Positions 7,785-17,000 of a stretch of DNA of 64,000 nucleotides are shown here, piece by piece. Below the pieces are notes generated by a model that saw only the letters and a list, made by a program, of their open reading frames with translations, was not told the DNA's origin and ran no database searches. Origin of the DNA: Nocardioides zeae (GTDB lineage Bacteria; Actinomycetota; Actinomycetes; Propionibacteriales; Nocardioidaceae). Where the stretch lies: assembly GCF_010686755.1 (NCBI RefSeq), contig NZ_JAAGXA010000003.1, positions 1 to 64,000 of the forward strand. Reading direction: 5' to 3'. Positions within the stretch are counted from its first letter, which is position 1. Each line of letters starts with the position of its first letter. The translations under genes and the position numbers were made by a program.

Positions 7785-8791
7785 GCGCGGGGCTGCGGGT
7801 CGGCTGGTACGTCCACCACCACGGGCACGGACACCTCCACCGCGCGCTGGCGGTCGCGGGCGTGCTGGCGGCCGACGGCGTCGAGGTGACCGTGCTCGGC
7901 TCCCGCCCGGCCGAGCCGCACCCGTCGGTCGCGTCCTGGGTCGAGCTGCCGCGCGACGACGGGGGCGAGCCCCGGGCGGTCACCGCCAACGGCACCCTCC
8001 ATTGGGCGCCGCGTCACCACGAGGGGCTGCGCGCGCGGATGCACGCGATCTCCGCGTGGATCGCGGCGACGCGGCCCGACGTCGTGGTCTGCGACGTCTC
8101 GCAGGAGGTCGCGCTCCTCTGCCGGCTCCACGGCGTGCCGGTCGTCGCGGTCGTGCAGCCCGGCGACCGCTCCGACGCGCCCCACCTGACCGGCCTCCGC
8201 GCCGCGGACGTGCTCGTCGCGTGCTGGCCCGCTGCCGCCGGGATGCTCGTCTCCGGGTTGCCCCCGGAGGTCGCGGCGCGTGTCGTGACCGTCGGCGGGC
8301 TCTCCCGGTTCCCCGTCGCGTCCGGCGCCGCTCCTGTCCCCCGCGGCGGGGGCGTGCTGGTGCTCGGGGGGTCGGGCGGCGACGCGTGGACGCCCGAGCA
8401 GCTCGACCTGCTGCGCCGGGACGCCGGCCGTCCGGTGCGCGAGCTCGGCGGTGCGGCGGGGTGGGATCCCGACCCGGCGACCGCGCTCGCCGCCGCCGCG
8501 GTCGTCGTCGTGCACGCGGGGCAGAACGCACTGGCCGAGGTGGCGGCCGCACGGGTCCCGGCGGTCGTCGTTCCCGCCGAGCGCCCCCACCACGAGCAGC
8601 ACGCCACCGCCCGGGCCCTGGCCGCGGGCGACTGGCCCGTCCGGGTGCTCCCCACCCTCGCGCACGACGACTGGCCCGGCCTCCTCGACGAGGTCGCCGC
8701 CCTCGACGGTCGGCGCTGGAGCGCCTGGTGCGACGGCGACGCCGCCGCCCGGTTCGCCGACGTGGTGCGCACCGTCGGGAACCGACGATGA
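7781..8791 (+). CDS. glycosyltransferase with GT28-like C-terminal domain
   Basis: 336-aa GT-B protein resembling MurG/UDP-glucuronosyl-like enzymes. The N-terminal VGWYVHHHGHGHLHRALAVA loop fits the glycan-binding side. The C-terminal VVHAGQNALAEVAAARVPAV followed by PAERPHHEQHATA matches the nucleotide-sugar binding region of family 28. The start overlaps the previous stop (GTGA), implying coupled translation. Donor and acceptor are not predictable. Confidence 0.82.
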   Translation: MSAGLRVGWYVHHHGHGHLHRALAVAGVLAADGVEVTVLGSRPAEPHPSVASWVELPRDDGGEPRAVTANGTLHWAPRHHEGLRARMHAISAWIAATRPDVVVCDVSQEVALLCRLHGVPVVAVVQPGDRSDAPHLTGLRAADVLVACWPAAAGMLVSGLPPEVAARVVTVGGLSRFPVASGAAPVPRGGGVLVLGGSGGDAWTPEQLDLLRRDAGRPVRELGGAAGWDPDPATALAAAAVVVVHAGQNALAEVAAARVPAVVVPAERPHHEQHATARALAAGDWPVRVLPTLAHDDWPGLLDEVAALDGRRWSAWCDGDAAARFADVVRTVGNRR

Positions 8792-9609
8792 CCCGCACCG
8801 CGGTGCTCACCGTCGTGCACGGCCGCTCCGACCACCTCGCCGCGCAGGAGCGGTCCCTGGCGGCGGGGACGCAGGCCCCCGACGTACGGGTGGTCGTGGC
8901 GCTCGGCGACCCCGACCTCACCGGACCCGACGTCGTGCACCTGCCCGCGGACCCCGCCGCCCTCCCGCTGGCGGCGGGGCGCAACCTGGCCGCCCGCGCG
9001 GCGCTCGAGCGGGGCGCGGACGTGCTCGTCTTCCTCGACGTGGACTGCATGGTCGGGGCGGGGACGGTCGCGGCGTACGCCGCGGCTGCGGCCGCGCACC
9101 CCGGGACCGTCTGGTCGGGCCCGGTCACCTACCTGCCCGCCGAGGCGCGGCCCTACCGGCTCGAGGACCTCCCGCGTCTCGACGCCCCGCACGCGGCCCG
9201 CCCCGCGCCGCCCCCCGGCGACCGGGTCGTCGAGGAGCGCTGGGAGCTGTTCTGGTCGCTGTCCTTCGCCCTGCACCGCGACGCGTGGGCGGCGACCGGC
9301 GGGTTCGACGAGGCGTACGCCGGCTACGGCGCCGAGGACACCGACTTCGGCCAGCGGTGCGCCCGCGCCGGGCTCGACCTGCGCTGGGACGGCTCGGCGC
9401 GGGCCTACCACCAGCACCACCCGGTGTCCCGGCCGCCGGTGGAGCACGCCGCCGACATCGTGCGCAACGGCCGGCTCTTCGCGGAGCGGTGGGGCTGGTG
9501 GCCGATGGCCGGGTGGCTGGAGCAGATGGCGGAGCTGGGCGTCGTGCGGCGCCGGGACGGCGGGCCGGACGAGGGATGGGAGCTGGTGGACGGAGATGCT
9601 CGTGGGTGA
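8788..9609 (+). CDS. glycosyltransferase, GT2 type
   Basis: 273-aa GT-A enzyme. FLDVDCMVG supplies the DxD metal-binding motif after the RNLAARAALERGADV helix. GGFDEAYAGYGAEDTDFGQR is the galactosyltransferase-like C-terminal block seen in many GT2/GT7-related enzymes. ATG overlaps the previous stop by four bases. Together with the related enzyme at 10606 it probably builds the same glycan. Confidence 0.88.
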   Translation: MTRTAVLTVVHGRSDHLAAQERSLAAGTQAPDVRVVVALGDPDLTGPDVVHLPADPAALPLAAGRNLAARAALERGADVLVFLDVDCMVGAGTVAAYAAAAAAHPGTVWSGPVTYLPAEARPYRLEDLPRLDAPHAARPAPPPGDRVVEERWELFWSLSFALHRDAWAATGGFDEAYAGYGAEDTDFGQRCARAGLDLRWDGSARAYHQHHPVSRPPVEHAADIVRNGRLFAERWGWWPMAGWLEQMAELGVVRRRDGGPDEGWELVDGDARG

Positions 9610-10609
9610 CCTGCCGGTGACGCTGGCGCTGGGCGACGAGGCGCACGGGGTCACCCGCTTCGCGCTGGAGGTGGCCCGTTGGACGGGAGCACCGGTGGCG
9701 CGGCGGTCCGTCGACCTCCGGCCCGGCAGCCGGGTGCACCTCCACGTGACCGATCGCGTGCTGGGCCGCTCCCCCGAGGCCGCCGTCCTCGCGGTGCGGG
9801 AGCTCGGGGCGGGCCACGACCTGACGGTGACGCTCCACGACGTGCCGCAACCCACGGACGGGGACGCGTTCCTGCGCCGGGTGGAGTGCTACCGCGCCGT
9901 GCTCGGCGCGGCCACGGGCTGGGTGGTCAGCTCCCACCACGAGCGGGCGCTCGTCGCGCGCTGGTGCCACCCGCGCACGTCGGGGCACGTGGTGCCGCTG
10001 CCGGTGGTGCCGCTCTCCGGGGTTCCGCTCTCCGGGGTGCCGCTGGACGGTGCGGCGGGCGGCCCGCTGTCGGTGGGCGTCTTCGGCTTCGTCTACCCGG
10101 GCAAGGGCCACGCCGAGGCGCTCGCCGCGATCGCGGCGCTCCCCCGTGCCACGGCGTCCGGACCGGTCGAGCTGCGCGTGCTCGGCGCCGCCGCGGCCGG
10201 GCACGCGGCCGACCTGGAGGCGCTGGTACGGCGCGGGCAGGCCCTCGGCGTACCCGTCCGCGTGACGGGCCGCGTGCCCGAGCACGCGGTGGCGGGCGCG
10301 CTGCGGGACGTCACCGTGCCGGTGGTCGCGCACCGGAACGTGTCGGCCTCGGGTAGCCAGAACTCCTGGATCGCCGCCGGACGCCGGCCGCTCGTGCGGG
10401 ACGGGGTCTACGCGCGCGAGATGGCGGCGCTGCGCCCCGGGACGACGTCGCTGTTCACCGACGCGGGGCTCGCGGGTGCCGTCGCGGGGGCGCTGGCCGA
10501 CCCGTCGTCGACCTGGCTGTCCGCCGGGACGTCGGTCGGACCGGGGCCGGCGGAGGTGGCTGCGGCGTACCGCGGCTGGTGGCGCCGGCTCGCGGAGGAG
10601 GCCGCGTGA
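9596..10609 (+). CDS. putative glycosyltransferase (GT-B-like, divergent)
   Basis: 337 aa. The C-terminal half, starting LSVGVFGFVYPGKGHAEALA, looks like the donor lobe of a GT4 enzyme, followed by VRVTGRVPEHAVAGALRDVTV. The N-terminal half is divergent. Between the lobes is a short tandem peptide, VPLSG repeated with one variant. It overlaps the preceding gene by 14 bp and the following one by 4 bp. Function is inferred mostly from the fold and the operon; no catalytic residue is certain. Confidence 0.65.
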   Translation: MLVGDLPVTLALGDEAHGVTRFALEVARWTGAPVARRSVDLRPGSRVHLHVTDRVLGRSPEAAVLAVRELGAGHDLTVTLHDVPQPTDGDAFLRRVECYRAVLGAATGWVVSSHHERALVARWCHPRTSGHVVPLPVVPLSGVPLSGVPLDGAAGGPLSVGVFGFVYPGKGHAEALAAIAALPRATASGPVELRVLGAAAAGHAADLEALVRRGQALGVPVRVTGRVPEHAVAGALRDVTVPVVAHRNVSASGSQNSWIAAGRRPLVRDGVYAREMAALRPGTTSLFTDAGLAGAVAGALADPSSTWLSAGTSVGPGPAEVAAAYRGWWRRLAEEAA

Positions 10610-11877
10610 GCCGGCCGCCCTGGGGCACGACCGTCCCGGGCAACCGGTGGGACCTGGTGGCGGCCCCGGCTCCTCGGCGGACGGTCAGCGTCGTGGTGCC
10701 CCACTTCGAGCAGCCCGAGCAGCTGGCGCGGACGCTGCGGGCGCTGGACGCCCAGACGGTGCGGCCCGACGAGGTGCTGGTCGCGGACGACGGCTCGGCC
10801 GTGCCGCCCGTCGTGCCGCCCGGCGTGCGGCTCCTGCGCCAGGAGGACCGGGGCTTCCGCGCGGCGGCCGCACGGAACCTGGCGGCCGCGGCCGCCGGCG
10901 GCGACCTGCTCGTCTTCATCGACGCGGACACCACCCCGGAACCGGCCTTCCTCGAGCGGCTCACCCGTCTGCCGGCGCACCTCCCCGAGCTGGTCGCCGT
11001 GGGCCGTCGCCGCCACGCGCGGCTGGCCGGCCTGCCCGCCGACGCGCACCTCCCGCCGCCCCGGGAGCGGCACCTGGACGAGCCGGCGTGGCTCGCGGAC
11101 GCCCACGCCGGCAGCCGTGACCTGCTCGACGCCGACGCGACGAGCTTCCGGTTCGTGATCTCGGCGGTGCTCGCCTGCTCGCGGTGGTGGTTCGAGGAGC
11201 TGGGCGGCTTCGACGCCACGTTCGTCGGCTACGGCGGGGAGGACTGGGAGCTGGCGCACCGCTCCTGGCTCGCCGGGGGTCTCGTGGCGCACGTGCGCGA
11301 CGCGGTGGCCTGGCACGACGGGCCCGACGCCGGTGCCGCCCCGCGCACGGCCGACGCCGGCACGGCGGAGGCGACCGGGGTCGCCGACCGCGTGGGCGTG
11401 CCGGGCGTGGCCTGGCGGGGGCTGCTCCGCGGACCGGCGGACGTCGTGGTCGACGTGCCCGCCGCCCTTTCCCCCGCCGCGCTGCTCGTCGCCGTCGACG
11501 CCCTGCTGGCGGCGCTGCCCCGCGCACGCGTGGTGCTCGACGACGCGCAGCACCGGGTGGTCGGACCCGACCCGCGGGTGCTCGCGAGCGCCGAGGCCGC
11601 CGACCTGCTCGCCACGGCACGGCTCCACGTCCGGCTCCACGCGGGCGTGGTGGGCGACGCCGCGGCGTACGAGGCCCTGCTGGGTGCCGTCGACGGCTCG
11701 TCGGCGACGTGGGTGGTGAACGACGGCATCGCCGAGGTGCGGGACCTGCGCCTGCACCGGCGCGCCGCGCGGTGGGACCGTCCGGACCTGGTCGGTCGGG
11801 GGCACGTCGAGGTGGCGGGACTGCGACGGCTGCCGGACGGTGCCCGGCTCGACGCGCACCTGGGTCAGTGGCGGTGA
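10606..11877 (+). CDS. GT2 glycosyltransferase with galactosyltransferase-like block and C-terminal extension
   Basis: 423 aa. The N-terminal GT-A domain has VVPHFEQPEQLARTLRAL, the metal motif FIDADTTP and GGFDATFVGYGGEDWELAHR. Residues from about 260 onward form an extra region (GVAWRGLLRGPADVVVDVPA and beyond) that I do not recognise and that the shorter GT2 at 8788 lacks. Start GTG overlaps the previous stop. Last gene of the plus-strand run; its 3' end overlaps the convergent gene by 13 bp. Confidence 0.85.
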   Translation: MSRPPWGTTVPGNRWDLVAAPAPRRTVSVVVPHFEQPEQLARTLRALDAQTVRPDEVLVADDGSAVPPVVPPGVRLLRQEDRGFRAAAARNLAAAAAGGDLLVFIDADTTPEPAFLERLTRLPAHLPELVAVGRRRHARLAGLPADAHLPPPRERHLDEPAWLADAHAGSRDLLDADATSFRFVISAVLACSRWWFEELGGFDATFVGYGGEDWELAHRSWLAGGLVAHVRDAVAWHDGPDAGAAPRTADAGTAEATGVADRVGVPGVAWRGLLRGPADVVVDVPAALSPAALLVAVDALLAALPRARVVLDDAQHRVVGPDPRVLASAEAADLLATARLHVRLHAGVVGDAAAYEALLGAVDGSSATWVVNDGIAEVRDLRLHRRAARWDRPDLVGRGHVEVAGLRRLPDGARLDAHLGQWR

Positions 11878-13019
11878 GCGCGCTCCGTGGTCCGCACCGT
11901 GGCCCGCTCCGTGGCGCCGTGGATCGCCCGCGCGTAGACCTCGTCGTGCGCGGCTGCGACGTCCTGGCGCTGCCGCCGCCGCTCCTCGACCGTGACCGGT
12001 GGACGCGGACCCCGGTCGCGGACCGTCCGCAGCGCGGCGACGAGGGAGTCGACGTCGACGGAGCCGTCGGCGGCGGTGCGGTAGACGTCGACGGGGCCTT
12101 GGTCGGCGTAGTGGCCGAGGTCGGGGGCGAGCACGTCGGTGCCGAGGTCGCGGCACATCTCGAGCCAGCCGGAGTGCGTGCCGAAGCGGTAGGGCAGCAC
12201 GGACACGTCGAGGTCGACGAGCTGCGCGTGGAGGGCCGTGTCGTCGAGGTAGTCGTGGACGTGCACGGCGACGCCGGGCACGCCCCCCGCCCGGTCGAGG
12301 AGCGCGAGCACGGCCGGGTCGTGCCGCGGGTGGTCGGCGTCGAGCACCTCGCGGTGGACGGCGACCTCCAGCGTCGTGCCCGGCACCGCGGGCACGGCCG
12401 CGAGCAGGCCCTCGAGCACGGGGACCGCCGCGACGTTGGGGCGCAGGCTCTTGAGGCTGACGCCCACGCGGACGGGCTCCCCGGCACCCCGAGGGCGCCG
12501 GCGGGCCTGCCAGGCGGGCATCTCCTCGAGCGGTACGACGTGGGGGTGCGGCACGACGACCGGCGTGCGGCCCCAGCGGCGCGCGACCTCGGCGGCGGCG
12601 CCCGGGGTGAGGGTGACGAGCCCGTCCGCGGCCGGGACGAGCACGTCGAGCTGCGCGAGGTGGGCCGTGCGGTCGGTCAGGTGCGGGTTGTGCAGGTCGT
12701 GGACCGTGAGCACGAGCGCGCGGCCGGCGTGCCGCAGCGACGTCACCAGCTCCTCGAGCTGGGCCGGGGTGCGGCCCTCGAACCCGAAGTGGACGTGCAG
12801 GACGTCGGCCGTGACCCGCACGGTGCGGGCCGCGTCGAGCAGCACCGGCGGCCACCAGTGGCCCGTCGGCACACCGTGCTCGTCCACACCGGGCGGGTCG
12901 TCGAGGCGCACCGGCCCGGGCCGGTCGAGGGGAGCGAGATGACGGACGTAGGCGTGGTCGGCGGGCACGGAGGCGACGACCACCGCGCGGTCGGGGTCGG
13001 GCGTCGGCTCGGGCGTCAC
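11865..13019 (-). CDS. glycosyltransferase, GT4-like
   Basis: 384-aa GT-B protein: VLHVHFGFEGRTPAQLEELV and VLTVHDLHNPH in the acceptor lobe, and VLPYRFGTHSGWLEMCRDLG in the donor lobe where GT4 enzymes place their conserved region. Encoded opposite to the five-gene run, tail-to-tail with 13 bp overlap, and divergent from the WcbI-like gene with 17 bp between starts, so the two must share a very tight promoter region. A GTG start is used. Confidence 0.75.
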   Translation of the reverse strand: MTPEPTPDPDRAVVVASVPADHAYVRHLAPLDRPGPVRLDDPPGVDEHGVPTGHWWPPVLLDAARTVRVTADVLHVHFGFEGRTPAQLEELVTSLRHAGRALVLTVHDLHNPHLTDRTAHLAQLDVLVPAADGLVTLTPGAAAEVARRWGRTPVVVPHPHVVPLEEMPAWQARRRPRGAGEPVRVGVSLKSLRPNVAAVPVLEGLLAAVPAVPGTTLEVAVHREVLDADHPRHDPAVLALLDRAGGVPGVAVHVHDYLDDTALHAQLVDLDVSVLPYRFGTHSGWLEMCRDLGTDVLAPDLGHYADQGPVDVYRTAADGSVDVDSLVAALRTVRDRGPRPPVTVEERRRQRQDVAAAHDEVYARAIHGATERATVRTTERAHRH

Positions 13020-13036
13020 GCTCCCAGGTGTACCCG

Positions 13037-13972
13037 ATGAGCCGCAGCGAGGCCGAGCAGCGGCACTACGCCGCGTTCCACGAGCTCGCGGTGCGGGTGG
13101 ACGACGCGCCCACCGACGGCCCCGAGCCCACCGACCCGGCGCTCCCCCAGCTCGTCGTGATGGGCAACTGCCAGGCGGAGTCGCTGCGTCTCCTGCTCCG
13201 CGGGACGGACGTGCGCACCGTCCGCATCCCCCCGGCCCACGAGCTCACCGCCGACGACGTGCCGCGGTTGCAGCGCCTGCTCGCCCGGACCGACCTCTTC
13301 GTGAGCCAGCCGATCGGGGACGGCTACCGCGGCCTGCCGATCGGCACCGACCAGCTGGCAGAGCACCTGCCCGCCGACGCGCGTACGGCGCTGGTGACCC
13401 CGATCCGCTACCACGGCCTCCACCCGTGGCACGTCGTGGCGCACCCGCCCGGCCTCGAGGACCCCGACCCGCCGGTCGCGGCCTACCACGACCTGCGGGT
13501 GCTGACGGGCCGCCGGGGACCGCGGGCCGCGCCCCCGCCGGGCGCCGTGGAGGAGGTCGGTCGGCGCTCGGTCGCGGAGCTGGAGCGGCGCGAGGCCCTC
13601 CACTCGTCCGTGATCGTCTCGGACCTGTTCGCGACCCCGCGGCGGGACATGATGCGGACGGTCAACCACCCGGGGAACAGCGTCCTCGAGCCGGTCGCCG
13701 CACGGCTGCGGGAGGCCCTCGGCCTCGACCCCGCGCCGCCCGGGCTCCGGCGACCCGTGCTCGACGCGGTGCACGCGCCCGTGGAGGCCCCGGTCGTGGC
13801 GGCGTGGGGGCTCGACGGCGACCCGGAGCCCGACTGGCGGGTGCGGGGCGAACGGGTCCCCGCGGCGTACGTCGCGGTCGAGCACGCGGCGTTCTACCGG
13901 CGCCGTCCGGCCGTCGCCACGCTGCTGCGGCGGAGGTTCGCCGAGCTGATCGAGGTGCTGGGGCTGGGGTGA
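13037..13972 (+). CDS. WcbI family polysaccharide biosynthesis protein (putative acyltransferase)
   Basis: 311 aa. The motif VMGNCQAESLRLLL (GNCQAE at residues 43-48) is the hallmark of the WcbI family, named for a capsule gene of Burkholderia and thought to acetylate polysaccharide. Later family-like features are TPIRYHGLHPW and FATPRRDMMRTVNHPGN. ATG at 13037 is chosen over GTG at 13028 because AGG lies at a suitable distance and the region before it is very short. Its presence beside six glycosyltransferase-like genes supports a decorated surface polysaccharide. Confidence 0.8.
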   Translation: MSRSEAEQRHYAAFHELAVRVDDAPTDGPEPTDPALPQLVVMGNCQAESLRLLLRGTDVRTVRIPPAHELTADDVPRLQRLLARTDLFVSQPIGDGYRGLPIGTDQLAEHLPADARTALVTPIRYHGLHPWHVVAHPPGLEDPDPPVAAYHDLRVLTGRRGPRAAPPPGAVEEVGRRSVAELERREALHSSVIVSDLFATPRRDMMRTVNHPGNSVLEPVAARLREALGLDPAPPGLRRPVLDAVHAPVEAPVVAAWGLDGDPEPDWRVRGERVPAAYVAVEHAAFYRRRPAVATLLRRRFAELIEVLGLG

Positions 13973-13983
13973 GGCACGACGCG

Positions 13984-14029
13984 GACCGGCCCCCGTCCCC
14001 TGCCGCCTGGCAGGGAACGGGGGCCGGTC
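13984..14029. terminator. bidirectional terminator between the glycan cluster and the secreted hydrolase
   Basis: Twenty-one-base arms with a single mismatch (outer arm GACCGGCCCCCGT, inner part CCCCTGCC) around a 4-base loop, placed between two convergent stops at 13972 and 14048. Confidence 0.75.
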
Positions 14030-14047
14030 GTCACCGGGCGCCGGACG

Positions 14048-17000
14048 TCAGCGGACGGTGAAGGTGCGGACCTGGGTCGCGCCGAGGGACAGGGCGTCGC
14101 CGCCGTAGGAGATCTCGGCCCGGTAGGAACCCCGCGGCAGGGCCGGGAGGTTCACCCGGACCGTGCCGTTGCTCAGGCGCTGCACGCCCGACCACCAGAC
14201 ACCGCGACCGGCGGAGGTGTAGAGACGCACCACCATCGGGCCCGCGGGTCGTGCGACCTGGCCGGCCCCGTCACCGACGAACGCCGCGCCGACGAGGAAG
14301 CTGCTGCCCCGCGTCGGGGTCGGCAGCGTCGGCAGCGAGTTGCCGAGCGACACGGTGCCCTTGGAGACCGTCACGACCACGCCGCCCTGGGCGGGCATCG
14401 TCGTGTCGCTGCCCGCGTAGCGGAGCCCGACCCGGTAGGTGCCCGGCTTCCAGCTGGCGGGCAGGCGCAGGGTGGCCGTCCCGTCGACGATCTCGCCGGT
14501 GGCCACGACGCCGCCGTTGGCGGTGCCCCAGCGGGCCTCGACGACGCCGGTGGGTGCGGCCGCGCCCTCGCCGGTGGCGACGTCCACCGCAACGACGGCG
14601 GACCGGGCGTACCGACCCGCGGCCGTCGCCGGCGACGTCAGCGTCGTCGCGTCACGGACGGAGGTCGTGCCCGTCGTGGTGCGGGTGGTGCCCGCACCGG
14701 TCGCGGTCAGGACGATGGCGCCCCGGGCCACGTCCGCCGGCACGGCCAGCGCGACCGTGGCGGTGCCGTCGCCGTCGGCGACCGCGGTCACCGGGGCGAG
14801 CCCCGCGCCGCTCACCGTGACCGACTCGCCGGCACGGAAGCCGGGGGCCGTCACCGTGAGGGGCGCTCCGGGCACGGCGTCGGCCGCGACCTGGAGGGTG
14901 CCGCCGCGCAGGTCGGCGAGCTCGTCGCACGGGTCGCCGCTGACGCCCACGGGCGGCAGCTCGGTGGCGACCGAGCCGTTCTGCGCCGGCACGACGCCGT
15001 CGTCCTCGCGGATGGTGGCGAAGACGATGGCGTCCGCGCCCATGACACCGCCCGCGGTGTTGATGACCGACGCCTTGACCGACGTGGAGGCCGAGGTGCT
15101 GGGGGTCCGGTCACCGTTGACCGAGGCGGTCACGACCCGGCAGGTCTCGCCCGGGGCGAACACGACGCGCTCCATGGCGGCTCCCGCGCGGGAGGTCGTC
15201 GAGCCGAGGAGCGAGACGTAGCCGACCACCGGCGCGTCGGCGGCCGCGTCGAGGTAGACCGCGATGTCGGTCGTGCCGGGCGCGCTCCCCTCCTCCGTGG
15301 CCGGGGCGAAGACGCTGACGGTCGGCAGGTCCTCGACGGCCAGGTCCCCGACGGCCGGCGACTCGAACGCCAGGTCGGAGAGGTAGGCGCCGCCGGCAGC
15401 GGTGCCGTCCTCGCCGGCCACGCCGGTGAGGCTGATCTCGCGGAGGTCCGTGGTGTCGAGACCGGCCTCGGCGACCACGTCGAGCGGCAGGACGAGCTGC
15501 TGGAGCACGATCTTGCCGAGCGTCGTGGCGCTCGTGGGCGTGGCGGACGCCGGGAGCCGGCGCAGCGCCTGCGGGTTGAGCGCGGACACCGGCTGGCTCC
15601 ACTGCTGGCCCTGGCCGTCGACGAGGCCGAGCGTCAGGTCGGTCGCACCGACCACCGCCTCGTCCGCGGCCAGCTTCAGCGAGAGGCGCTCGTACGACGA
15701 GGCGTCGCGCTGGGCGGCCGGCAGGGTCACCCGGACCCCGGCGCCGGGCGCGGTCCACGCGAGGCGCGTCATCGGGCTGGCGGGCACGTTCGTGCCGTTG
15801 GAGGCCGGCGTCCAGTGGGGCACCTGGGCCGAGGCGGAGAGGGTGGCGCAGGCCGGGAGGGTCTGCGTCACCGTGCGACCCGCCAGGGAGGCACACACGG
15901 TCGCCGTCGCACCGGAGGTCGTGCGGATGAGCGAGCTCGTCCGCTCGAACGAGGCGATCGTCGAGCGCGCCGAGCTCGGCGCGGTGGCCTGGGTGCGGAC
16001 GTCCTCGTCGCCGAGGGCGGCCGGGACGGCACCCGAGCCGTCGAACATCGGGAGGAACTGCTCCTCGCCGCCGAGGGTCAGGCGGAACCAGGCCGTCATG
16101 TAGGAGGTGCCCTGGTCGTACTGCTCCTGCGCCGTCATGCGGATGGACGTCGCGGCGGTGCTCGGCGCGGTGCCGCAGATCGGCTCCGTCGCGCGGGCGC
16201 TGGCGGGGTTGGTGCCGCTCCAGTCGTCGCTGACGCTGTAGCGGTACACGCCGGGGGTCCACACCGTGTTGTAGAAGTTGTGGTTCGCGCCCATCACCCA
16301 GGTGCCGGCGCGCAGTGCGTCGTCGCCGAAGGCGTAGCGGCTGTCGTCGAGCATGTGCTGGCCCTGCTGGTTGCTGACGTCACCGTCGCAGTAGGGCAGC
16401 AGCACGTTCATGGCCAGGCCGGGCACCGTCATCCGGCCGAAGTCCACCGGAGCGAGGGGCAGCACGGAGGTGAAGCCGAAGGGCGTCTCGCGGGCCCCGT
16501 TGAGGACGGCGGCGGACGTGACGCCCTCGCCGCCGCGGGAGTGGCCCATGAGGCCGACGTTGGTGAGGTCGAAGCGGCCGGCCAGGTCGGCGGCCGTCAT
16601 CGGGTCGAGCCCGTCGTAGCCGTCGACGAAGCCCTCGGCCCGCTGCGCGACCGCGGCCTCGCCGAGCTCGAAGGCCTCGTCGAGCGAGACGTCGGCGCCG
16701 GTGGCGGCGTCGCGGTAGGAGACCGGGGCGCCCGCCGAGGCGTCCTGCAGCATGTCGAGGGTGTCGAGCACGAGCTGGCCGCGCGCCCGGGCGCCCTGGT
16801 CGGCCGCCAGCTGGTTGTCGTTGGCGTTGATCGCGTTGGCGGAGATCGAGACCACCGCGTAGCCGTGGCTCGCGAGCGCGCGGGCCGTGCCGTCGTACCC
16901 GAGGTAGCTCGGGATGGAGAGCTGGGTGGCTGAGCAGGGCCACCGCGCGGGGTTCGCGTCACCGGTGCCGTAGCAGTAGCTGTGCCGGCCGTGCAGGAGC

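Noticed and set aside
11184..13040. Very long open frames opposite and overlapping the glycosyltransferase genes
   Set aside because: Arg/Gly/Ala/Pro-rich translations are typical of reverse-frame shadows in high-GC DNA; the real genes in other frames have recognised domains.
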